This document shows, one piece after another, positions 55,843-62,713 of a stretch of DNA of 64,000 bases. The notes under the pieces were generated by a model. The model searched no databases. It was given only the letters and a program-made list of their open reading frames with translations, and had not been told where the DNA came from. Within the stretch, counting starts at the first letter, position 1, and every line of letters begins with the position of its first letter. Source of the stretch: G942493375 sp942493375 (GTDB lineage Bacteria; Armatimonadota; UBA5829); contig OW818698.1 in assembly GCA_942493375.1 (NCBI GenBank), forward strand, positions 2,170,001-2,234,000, in the 5' to 3' direction. Made by a program: the position numbers and the translations under genes.

Positions 55843-55932
55843 TTAATCAGCACTGTGTTGGTTCATCGGCTGGCGAAGGACTATCAAGCTGTACCCGTTT
55901 GGGCTCACTGACTCGACTAAAATTGTTTCCAT
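55843..55932 (-). CDS. Possible leader peptide ahead of the excisionase gene (29 aa)
   Basis: ATG 55932 to TAA 55843-55845, with AAGGA close before the ATG. The stop lies four bases before the excisionase ATG, which itself lacks a ribosome site, so ribosomes finishing here could restart there. The peptide METILVESVSPNGYSL... has no recognised family. Confidence 0.3.
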   Translation of the reverse strand: METILVESVSPNGYSLIVLRQPMNQHSAD

Positions 55933-56031
55933 ATTCCTTAGCACGCTTAGATAATCTTATGCCTCAGTGCTTCCTTTCCAAAAAATCTGAAATCATAATC
56001 AACCACATTGTCTTGCCGCCCTGTAAACACT

Positions 56032-56046
56032 CCACCTCGTAGGTGG
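56032..56046. promoter_or_regulatory. Operator 1, perfect palindrome
   Basis: CCACCT-CGT-AGGTGG, a perfect 6-bp inverted repeat. It lies just downstream of the expected start point of the excisionase promoter. Confidence 0.6.
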
Positions 56047-56056
56047 CAACAAATAA

Positions 56057-56085
56057 ATTATATACCACCACCTACGATGTGTCAA
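56057..56085 (-). promoter_or_regulatory. Excisionase promoter
   Basis: Minus strand: -35 TTGACA (56080-56085), 17-base gap, -10 TATAAT (56057-56062). Consensus at both boxes. A leader of about 210 bases follows. The operators at 56032-56046 and 56068-56084 flank and overlap it, so the repressor would shut it off. Confidence 0.75.
56068..56084. promoter_or_regulatory. Operator 2 inside the excisionase promoter
   Basis: CCACCTACGATGTGTCA, placed between the -10 and -35 boxes. Its left half matches operator 1 (CCACCT) and its right half (GATGTGTCA) matches operator 3. Confidence 0.6.
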
Positions 56086-56097
56086 CACATATTTTTG

Positions 56098-56127
56098 TTG
56101 GATTTTTATTACCTGGAATGTTATAAT
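56098..56127 (+). promoter_or_regulatory. Repressor promoter
   Basis: Plus strand: -35 TTGGAT (56098-56103), 18-base gap, -10 TATAAT (56122-56127). It drives the repressor gene 45 bases downstream and faces away from the excisionase promoter. Confidence 0.6.
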
Positions 56128-56136
56128 AGTTTTGCA

Positions 56137-56153
56137 CCACCAATGATGTGTCA
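56137..56153. promoter_or_regulatory. Operator 3 at the repressor start point
   Basis: CCACCAATGATGTGTCA, 14 of 17 bases equal to operator 2. It covers the region just after the repressor transcription start, consistent with autoregulation. Confidence 0.55.
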
Positions 56154-56171
56154 TAAAGAGAGGTTAGGAAA

Positions 56172-56663
56172 TTGTCTACCCGGAAAACGCTCAATACTTT
56201 GCTGATGCCAACTAAAGGCACGTTGAGTTATGCCAAGATAGCCACCAAAGTGAATGAGTGGTTACGCGATCAAATGGACACCGGGCGTGAGCTTGAAACA
56301 CAGCGAATCTCTGCAGAAAATGTACGCAGAATCTTTGAGGATCTGATTGCGCAGCCATCAAGAATAACTTTGGAAGCGTTAGCGGCAGTCCAGGAGGTTC
56401 CCTTAGCTGATCTATTTGAGGCTGTAGGATACTTTATTCCTACAAAGAATATGGGGAAATTTCTGACTCTTGTGAGTGAAGAAACCAATGTAAGCGAAGA
56501 GAGCAGGGAATTAATCCAGATAGCTGAATTTATCATTGCCAATAAAGGTTTACCAGACAGTGATGATCCCATATTAAAGGAGCAGCAGACAAGACTTATT
56601 CAAATGATGAGACAGATACATCGTACAATTAGAAGTGAAGCCGAAGGTGATACCACTGAGTAA
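56172..56663 (+). CDS. Phage-type repressor (XRE-like)
   Basis: 163 residues from TTG 56172; AGGTTAGGA lies just upstream. Residues about 15-85 resemble an XRE helix-turn-helix (TLSYAKIATKVNEWL, then ITLEALAAVQEVPLADLFEAVGY), followed by an acidic helical oligomerisation part. It is divergent from the excisionase gene, with three operator-like repeats between them, the layout of a lysogeny switch. No peptidase domain for SOS cleavage is visible. Confidence 0.7.
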   Translation: MSTRKTLNTLLMPTKGTLSYAKIATKVNEWLRDQMDTGRELETQRISAENVRRIFEDLIAQPSRITLEALAAVQEVPLADLFEAVGYFIPTKNMGKFLTLVSEETNVSEESRELIQIAEFIIANKGLPDSDDPILKEQQTRLIQMMRQIHRTIRSEAEGDTTE

Positions 56664-56794
56664 GTATGTCTAGATTGCAGGCAGGTCTAGCTGAGCGATG
56701 TGTCATACTGATATAATGATACGTCTGAAGAATAGTTGGAGCCAGGCTTCTAAAAAGCTGGTTCTACAGAAGTATCCAAGGTAGGAGAACCAAA

Positions 56795-57916
56795 ATGGGC
56801 AGCATCGTTAAACGTGGCAACATCTACTCTATCCGATACGAAGCACCTCAGCATCCTGACGGTAGACGAAACCAAAAGAAGGAATCCTGCCCTGGCATGA
56901 ATAAACGCCAAGCGGAGGATTTGCTCCGACAGAGAGAAACCGAAGTTCGGAGCGGGTCGTATATAGATACCGATAATTTGACATTCTCAACTTGGTTCCA
57001 ATCTTGGATAACTCGTAAAGCCAATAGCCTAAGCCCGACTACTATCGAAGACTACCAGCAGAAATTCAATACTCATGTTGGACCCAACCTTGGGCACATT
57101 GTCCTGCAGAAACTGCGACCAATGACTATACAGCAATTGTTGGATAAACTGGTCAATAAACTATCGGCTAAAACTATCAGGAATATTGAAGGCATAATTC
57201 ATTCATCTCTGTCGGATGCAGTCACTTTGGGCATTACCCAGTCCAATCCGGCTGACAGGCTGATCTTGCCGAAAGCTCAAAAGCCAAAAACGAATCTGCC
57301 TCAACCGATGGACTTGGAGAATCTACTCAACATACTAGATGGGTCCATCTACAAATTGCCTTTCCTTATTATAATGGGAACTGCCATGAGACGCGGAGAA
57401 GTGCTTGGTCTCAAGTGGAGTGACTTCGATGCATCAACAGGCAGGCTTGTCATATCCCGAGCGATAGTGCAGGTCAAAGGTCAGATCATAGAAAAGCTTC
57501 CCAAGTCAGGCAAAACACGGGTTGTCTTACTCCCACCTTATTTATCCCAGGAGATAATAAGATACCAGCAGGAGCATAAGCATGAATCTGAATGGATGAT
57601 AGTGGATAATGCTGGAAAACTATTGACTCCGGAAGCATTGAGTAAAGGATATATGCGAGCGGCTTCAGCATTGGAAATAAAAGCATCTCTGCATGAATGG
57701 AGACACGCCCAGGCAACAATGCTTCTTATGGCTGGAGTGCCTGTCAAGGTGGTCTCAGAGAGGCTTGGGCACGCCAATGTGGGAATTACTCAAGATCTAT
57801 ATGCACACGTCTTGCCAGAGATGCAGCAAAAGGCCGTGGATATATTGCAGGGAGTCTGGGAAGCAACTGTGGGGAAAGATAGACAAAAGAATAAGGACAC
57901 ACAAGAACTAGAGTGA
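56795..57916 (+). CDS. int: Tyrosine recombinase (integrase) of the island
   Basis: 373 residues, ATG 56795 after TAGGAG. The N-terminus (1-60) matches AP2-like arm-binding domains of large phage integrases; a SAM-like core-binding domain follows (60-160). Catalytic residues are visible: Arg199 in TAMRRGEVLGLKW, Lys near 240, His300 and Arg303 in LHEWRH, His326 in LGHANV, and the nucleophile Tyr336 in ITQDLYAH. The gene stops 62 bp from the 3' end of ssrA and points toward it, the usual layout of elements that insert in tmRNA genes. Confidence 0.92.
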   Translation: MGSIVKRGNIYSIRYEAPQHPDGRRNQKKESCPGMNKRQAEDLLRQRETEVRSGSYIDTDNLTFSTWFQSWITRKANSLSPTTIEDYQQKFNTHVGPNLGHIVLQKLRPMTIQQLLDKLVNKLSAKTIRNIEGIIHSSLSDAVTLGITQSNPADRLILPKAQKPKTNLPQPMDLENLLNILDGSIYKLPFLIIMGTAMRRGEVLGLKWSDFDASTGRLVISRAIVQVKGQIIEKLPKSGKTRVVLLPPYLSQEIIRYQQEHKHESEWMIVDNAGKLLTPEALSKGYMRAASALEIKASLHEWRHAQATMLLMAGVPVKVVSERLGHANVGITQDLYAHVLPEMQQKAVDILQGVWEATVGKDRQKNKDTQELE

Positions 57917-57977
57917 TTCTCATGTGCCCATAATGTGCCCAATTCAGCACTTTTACCTATTTATCAAGCTCAAATAA

Positions 57978-58008
57978 TGGTGGAGGCGCCGGGACTCGAA
58001 CCCGGGTC
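57978..58008 (-). other. Probable attachment site: ssrA 3' end
   Basis: The T-arm and acceptor end of tmRNA (GGGTTCGAGTCCCGGCGCC then TCCACCA on the minus strand) lie beside the integrase gene. Integrases of this type use such segments as the crossover core and leave ssrA intact. A matching copy at the other end of the element is not visible in this window. Confidence 0.55.
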
Positions 58009-58327
58009 CAAAGAATGATGTACAGAAGCGTCTACGAGTGTACCCTGTAATTTTTTTCTCGGATGTCAGACTCCCACAGGTAAGATTCGTCTATCCCAGT
58101 CCGTATTTAGTCCCCCTCGGTTGCCGGACATAACACTCGGGGCAAGTCGGTTTTAGGTTACACCCGTATCCGTCCACACCGACATAGAACGGGCGGATGC
58201 GCTACAACTTAGGCAGCGAGAGCGTAATTTGTATTTGCATTTATGTTTTTGCCGCTTTTTACGAGGCCAACGGCGCCTCGACTCGCAACTTCTGCCAACC
58301 GCTTCCCTGTCGACACCAATCGCCCCC
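57978..58327 (-). ncRNA. ssrA: tmRNA (one-piece)
   Basis: 350 nt. The 5' end GGGGGCG pairs with CGCCTCC before ACCA at the 3' end to give the acceptor stem, and GGTTCGAGTCC is the T-arm. The tag frame (58209-58253) reads GKNINANTNYALAA then stop, ending in the typical ALAA degradation signal. tmRNA frees stalled ribosomes and tags the broken product for proteolysis. The gene is encoded against the integrase and its 3' end borders the island. Confidence 0.95.
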
Positions 58328-58352
58328 AGATTTGCAGTGCAGATACATTAAT

Positions 58353-58382
58353 AGTATACCTGAAAACAGCTCGTAAAACCAA
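58353..58382 (-). promoter_or_regulatory. ssrA promoter
   Basis: Minus strand: -35 TTGGTT (58377-58382), 18-base gap, -10 TATACT (58353-58358). It lies about 25 bases before the mature 5' end, leaving a short leader for RNase P removal. Apart from this and the promoter at 58733-58761, the 500 bases before the response-regulator gene show nothing. Confidence 0.6.
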
Positions 58383-58732
58383 CTGCTGTAATATATCTAC
58401 TTCATTATACCTCACTATATTCATTCAACAGGCTAATAAAAACCATTCTATACCACAGAATATGATAAATGGGTGCCATTGAATGCATCATTAAATACAC
58501 AGGAATAATCCTTGTCAATCACATATAATGCACATATACAGATTGTCTCGAAAGTTTATTCGCCTGCAATATTGCCATACATATTATATAGACCAATGCC
58601 TTAACACCATATTCATCTGTCAAGGACAAGAACAACCCACATACAGGATTTCTGCCAAGTGACCATCTGTGACTTTCTCGCCCATTCATTGTGTACACGA
58701 CTGGTATTTTCGTAACTTTATTTGTTTTGTTG

Positions 58733-58761
58733 TTGACGTTTCTATACAAAGCATATATACT
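58733..58761 (+). promoter_or_regulatory. Promoter of the OmpR-type regulator
   Basis: -35 TTGACG (58733-58738), 17-base gap, -10 TATACT (58756-58761), about 65 bases before the start codon. Confidence 0.7.
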
Positions 58762-58827
58762 TATTTTTAATCAATATTCGCTATTGCGAAAAATGCTCTG
58801 CATCCACAACAAAGAGGTGTGTATAAT

Positions 58828-59574
58828 ATGGAACAGAATGCGCGTAATAAAGATGAAAAAGGTCCTGCAAAACAAAAAGTGCTTGTAATTGATGACGAAG
58901 AGAATGTGTGTGAGCTCATAACCCTGTATTTCGAGAAGTCCGGATTCGAAGTCCTGGCTTGTGGAGATGGCATGGAAGGTATGGACATGATCAAGAGCGA
59001 AAAGCCCGAGATGGTGATCCTTGACCTTATGCTTCCAGGGATGGACGGGCTCGATGTGTGCAAAGAGATCAGAAGAACAAGCAACATACCTTTGATTATG
59101 CTTAGCGCACGTGTAGACGAAGTCGACAGGGTGCTGGGACTTGAAATGGGCGCTGACGATTATGTCACAAAACCATTCTCTCCCCGCGAGCTCCTGGCCA
59201 GAGTCAAAGCAGTTTTGAGAAGAGCCTCTTATGTGCCGGCGCCGGATGAGCAGCAAGTATTGACCATGCCCGGAATTACCGTCAGCCGAATAAGCCGAGA
59301 AGTCATAATTGGTGAAGAGAGAATAGAACTCACGCCCAAAGAATTCGATCTTCTCTGGTATCTGGCCTCCAATCGCAACCGGGTTTTCACACGCGAACAG
59401 CTTTTAGAGCAGGTTTGGGCTTACCAGGAGTTCTTCGGAGACGAGAGAACCGTAGACCAGCACATCAAGCGCCTGCGCAGAAAGATCGAAATCACCAACA
59501 GCCCCTGCCGTATCACAACTATTTGGGGAGTTGGCTACAAGTTCGAGATCCGCGAACCGGGTGTAACAATATAA
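58828..59574 (+). CDS. OmpR/PhoB-family response regulator
   Basis: 248 residues, ATG 58828 with AAAGAGGTG eight bases upstream. Receiver (17-130): VIDDEEN pocket, phospho-Asp in MVILDLMLPGMDG, LSAR and a conserved Lys in DYVTKPFS. C-terminal winged helix (150-245): IELTPKEFDLLWYLASN, FTREQLLEQVW, TVDQHIKRLRRKIE and TTIWGVGYKF. A classical two-component regulator, but no partner kinase is adjacent; a hairpin terminator follows. Probably a chromosomal gene, unlike the island's receiver proteins. Confidence 0.92.
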   Translation: MEQNARNKDEKGPAKQKVLVIDDEENVCELITLYFEKSGFEVLACGDGMEGMDMIKSEKPEMVILDLMLPGMDGLDVCKEIRRTSNIPLIMLSARVDEVDRVLGLEMGADDYVTKPFSPRELLARVKAVLRRASYVPAPDEQQVLTMPGITVSRISREVIIGEERIELTPKEFDLLWYLASNRNRVFTREQLLEQVWAYQEFFGDERTVDQHIKRLRRKIEITNSPCRITTIWGVGYKFEIREPGVTI

Positions 59575-59660
59575 TTTAATAGCTTTAAATCCTACTCATA
59601 TAATCACTGCCATTTACATTAATTTAGCAGTGGGTATATATGTGCGCGTCATTGCTAGCA

Positions 59661-59687
59661 GGCCCTGTCGGATATTCCGGTAGGGTC
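59661..59687 (+). terminator. Hairpin terminator after the response regulator
   Basis: GGCCCTGTCGG pairs over 11 positions (three wobble pairs) with CCGGTAGGGTC across ATATT, followed by a T-rich TGTGTTGTTTCT stretch. Confidence 0.6.
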
Positions 59688-59758
59688 TGTGTTGTTTCTC
59701 AAGGCAATCGATGCAAGCGGTTTACCGGAAGATATACAGGGGTACGATTACATTATAT

Positions 59759-60049
59759 ATGTCGCCCGAATTGCCGGGCAGAAAGTCGGGTATCGTTGTG
59801 GCGCCCAAAGTATCCTGCCCCGGACAAGACACCAGATATTGGAAACCAGAAGACATATTCGAACACCCTTGTGTGTCTTGTGGAAATCCGGTCGAGTTCT
59901 TTAAAAACGACTTACGAAGACAGTGCCCGAAGTGCAGTGCATACACAATCAATCCCCGTAACGACCTCTCATGTGCCCAGTGGTGTAAACATGCAGAAGA
60001 ATGCCTGGACCAAAACGGCATCACACTGGAAACAGATGAACAGGTATAA
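59759..60049 (+). CDS. Zinc-ribbon protein (96 aa)
   Basis: The start ATG 59759 is the most natural; the frame is open further up. Visible cysteine pairs: HPCVSCGNPVEFF and RRQCPKCSAYTINP, a treble-clef/zinc-ribbon pair, then SCAQWCKHAEECL. Not further identified. It sits between the regulator and glnN on the same strand and seems to belong to the chromosomal region. Confidence 0.7.
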   Translation: MSPELPGRKSGIVVAPKVSCPGQDTRYWKPEDIFEHPCVSCGNPVEFFKNDLRRQCPKCSAYTINPRNDLSCAQWCKHAEECLDQNGITLETDEQV

Positions 60050-60208
60050 AACAACAAGTTACAAAGCGTTAAATGCCACGAAACATTATCGAAACATTTA
60101 AGGTGCATAATAGTAACTGAGGATGAACATAACTTGTGTATTCCCTGCAAGCATTCGTCCAACATCTAACATCTAACTTCCAACTTCTAGTAACAGGAGA
60201 CATATAGA

Positions 60209-62317
60209 ATGAGCGAAATCAGAGAACCGGTAACAAGCATATTTGGGTCCAGCGTATTCAGTGATGTAGTGATGCGCGAAAGACTACCGAAAGATGTCTA
60301 CAAGAACCTCAAAGGCACCATTGAAAAAGGCGCACCACTCGATCCAGCTGTTGCCGGAGTTGTGGCTAATGCAATGAAGGACTGGGCAATAGAAAAGGGA
60401 GCAACTCATTTCTGCCATTGGTTCCAACCGTTGACTGGCATGACCGCTGAAAAGCACGACTCATTTATCTCCCCGACTGCAGATGGCCGCACCATAATGG
60501 AGTTCAGTGGCAAGGAACTGACACAGGGAGAGCCCGATGCTTCCAGCTTCCCGTCCGGTGGACTGAGAGCAACATATGAAGCTCGTGGATACACTGCCTG
60601 GGACTGCACCTCACCTGTATTTGTGAAGGAAGATGGCGATAACATCACAATGTTCATCCCCACAGCTTTCTGTTCTTACAATGGTCAGGCTCTGGACAAG
60701 AAGACCCCTTTGCTCCGTTCAATGGACGCTCTGAATGTGCAGGCTATGAGAGTTTTAAAAGCACTTGGAGAGACCAAATCCAGCCGGGTTATTTCTACCC
60801 TTGGACCCGAGCAAGAATATTTCCTGGTTGATGAAAGATTCGTTCAGGACAGACTTGACCTGCTGCTCTGCGGTCGCACTCTGTTCGGTGCTCCTTCACC
60901 CAAAGGCCAGGAGATGGAAGACCATTACTTCGGCAGCATCCATGAGCGCGTAGCATCCTATATGAACGACATCAACGTCGAACTCTGGAAACTGGGAGTA
61001 TCTGCTAAAACTCAGCATAACGAAGTCGCACCTGCACAGTATGAACTGGCTCCGATTTTCCAGACAGTCAACGTAGCAACCGACCACAACCAGCTGACTA
61101 TGGAGACGATGCAGAAAATCGCCCTCAGGCACGGTATGGTCTGCCTGCTGCACGAAAAGCCTTTCGCAGGAGTAAACGGTTCTGGAAAACACAACAACTG
61201 GAGTATGGTCACAGATGATGGAGTCAACCTGCTTGAGCCAGGTAAGACCCCGCACGATAACATGCAGTTCCTTATAATGTTGTGTGCAGTTGTTGAAGCA
61301 GTTTCGAAGTGGTCCAAGCTTCTTCGATCTACCGCTGCATCTGCTGGTAATGACCACAGACTCGGGGCAAATGAAGCTCCTCCGGCGATCATTTCGATAT
61401 TCCTTGGAGACCAGCTTACTGACATTTTTGAGCAGCTCGAAAAGGGCAGTGCCAAGTCCAGCAAAAAAGGTGGAGAGCTCCTGCTGGGCGTTAACACCCT
61501 GCCTCCTCTGCCTATGGACTGCACAGACCGCAACAGAACCTCGCCTTTCGCCTTCACAGGCAACAAGTTCGAGTTTAGAATGGTAGGTTCCGCACAGTCC
61601 GTGGCTGGGCCTAACTTCACAATCAACACAATCGTTGCTGATTCTCTGATGAACATCGCTGACGAACTGGAGAAGGCAACTGATGTCTCCGCAGCCGCCC
61701 AGGCGATTGTTCAGAAGATAGTCAAGACCCACAAGAGTATCATCTTCAATGGTGACAACTACACTGATGAATGGGCAGCTGAAGCTGAAAAGCGTGGACT
61801 GGCCAACATCAAGAATGCAGTTGATAGCCTGAAGACTCTGAAGGACAAGGAAGTAGCTGCACTCTTCGAGAGACACCATGTGCTTTCAGAGGAAGAACTT
61901 GATGCAAGATACGAGATTTTCGTTGAGCGCTATGCCAAAGAGATCAACATCGAGGCCAACATCGCATTACAGATGGCTAAGAGAAAGATCCTTCCAGCTG
62001 CAATTGCATACGTAGGACAGCTTGCTGGCACTGTAGGTTCATTGCAGTCTATTGGAGTCAAAGCCAGTGCACCTGCTGCCGAACTTGACGCAGCTTGCAA
62101 ACTGATGGACGATCTCAAGTCTGGAATCGATGCACTTGATGCCGCAACCTCTAAGGCTGCTGGTATTGATGAAGTCGAAAAAGCAGCTGTTGCTTACAGA
62201 GACAAAGTAATCCCAGCTATGTTGAAAGTCAGAAAAGCAGCTGATGCGCTGGAGACCATAATAGATGCAGACCTCTGGCCTCTACCAACATACGCCGATA
62301 TGTTGTTCGTAAAATAG
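60209..62317 (+). CDS. glnN: Glutamine synthetase type III
   Basis: 702 residues, ATG 60209 after AGGAG. The length and the motifs (FSGKELTQGEPDASSFP..., KTQHNEVAPAQYELAPIF, NDHRLGANEAPPAIISIF) are those of GSIII, which forms glutamine from glutamate, ammonia and ATP as a dodecamer. It is unlike the shorter GSI by its N-terminal GSIII domain and its C-terminal helical extension (600-700). Followed by a strong hairpin at 62367-62401. Housekeeping nitrogen assimilation. Confidence 0.95.
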   Translation: MSEIREPVTSIFGSSVFSDVVMRERLPKDVYKNLKGTIEKGAPLDPAVAGVVANAMKDWAIEKGATHFCHWFQPLTGMTAEKHDSFISPTADGRTIMEFSGKELTQGEPDASSFPSGGLRATYEARGYTAWDCTSPVFVKEDGDNITMFIPTAFCSYNGQALDKKTPLLRSMDALNVQAMRVLKALGETKSSRVISTLGPEQEYFLVDERFVQDRLDLLLCGRTLFGAPSPKGQEMEDHYFGSIHERVASYMNDINVELWKLGVSAKTQHNEVAPAQYELAPIFQTVNVATDHNQLTMETMQKIALRHGMVCLLHEKPFAGVNGSGKHNNWSMVTDDGVNLLEPGKTPHDNMQFLIMLCAVVEAVSKWSKLLRSTAASAGNDHRLGANEAPPAIISIFLGDQLTDIFEQLEKGSAKSSKKGGELLLGVNTLPPLPMDCTDRNRTSPFAFTGNKFEFRMVGSAQSVAGPNFTINTIVADSLMNIADELEKATDVSAAAQAIVQKIVKTHKSIIFNGDNYTDEWAAEAEKRGLANIKNAVDSLKTLKDKEVAALFERHHVLSEEELDARYEIFVERYAKEINIEANIALQMAKRKILPAAIAYVGQLAGTVGSLQSIGVKASAPAAELDAACKLMDDLKSGIDALDAATSKAAGIDEVEKAAVAYRDKVIPAMLKVRKAADALETIIDADLWPLPTYADMLFVK

Positions 62318-62366
62318 AAAACTGACACCTTGTCAGTAGAATATAGACAAGTTCATATCCACCACC

Positions 62367-62401
62367 AAATACAGGGCCGACCTGACCTCGGCCCTGTATT
62401 T
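62367..62401 (+). terminator. glnN terminator
   Basis: A perfect 14-bp stem (62367-62380 with 62388-62401) with a 7-base loop CCTGACC; GC-rich core with AT-rich base. The T run after it is short. Confidence 0.75.
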
Positions 62402-62415
62402 CCACTTTAACCCAA

Positions 62416-62482
62416 CCGTTCGTGCTGAGCATGTCGAAGCACAGAAGCTAGTGATCCGTTCGCAGCGAGCTTGTCAAAGCAC
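62416..62482. repeat. Two diverged 27-base intergenic repeats
   Basis: CCGTTCGTGCTGAGCATGTC... (62416-62442) and CCGTTCGCAGCGAGCTTGTC... (62456-62482) both end in AAGCAC and lie 40 bases apart. The same kind of repeat is scattered in many environmental genomes. Confidence 0.6.
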
Positions 62483-62544
62483 GCCCAAATTCCGCGAAAT
62501 CCAAACACTTCCGCACAATCCGCGATTCAAAGCACCCTCCCCTT

Positions 62545-62568
62545 CTCCGCGCCCTCCGCGTCTCCGCG
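62545..62568. repeat. Triple CTCCGCG short repeat
   Basis: CTCCGCG starts at 62545, 62554 and 62562, inside a TTCTCCGCGCC...GCGTGAA segment of a common intergenic type. Apart from these repeats and the hairpin, 62318-62713 is empty. Confidence 0.5.
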
Positions 62569-62713
62569 TGAAATTCCCTTCTCAAAGCCTGAAGCTTAAG
62601 ACCGCGATTTGCGAACACGTGCTCAATCTGATAGAATTCTCATGTCTGCCATAAGCTCTCAGACATTCTGCTCTGGGACGCACATTCATCGTTTATCCAA
62701 CAGGAAGTCTTTC

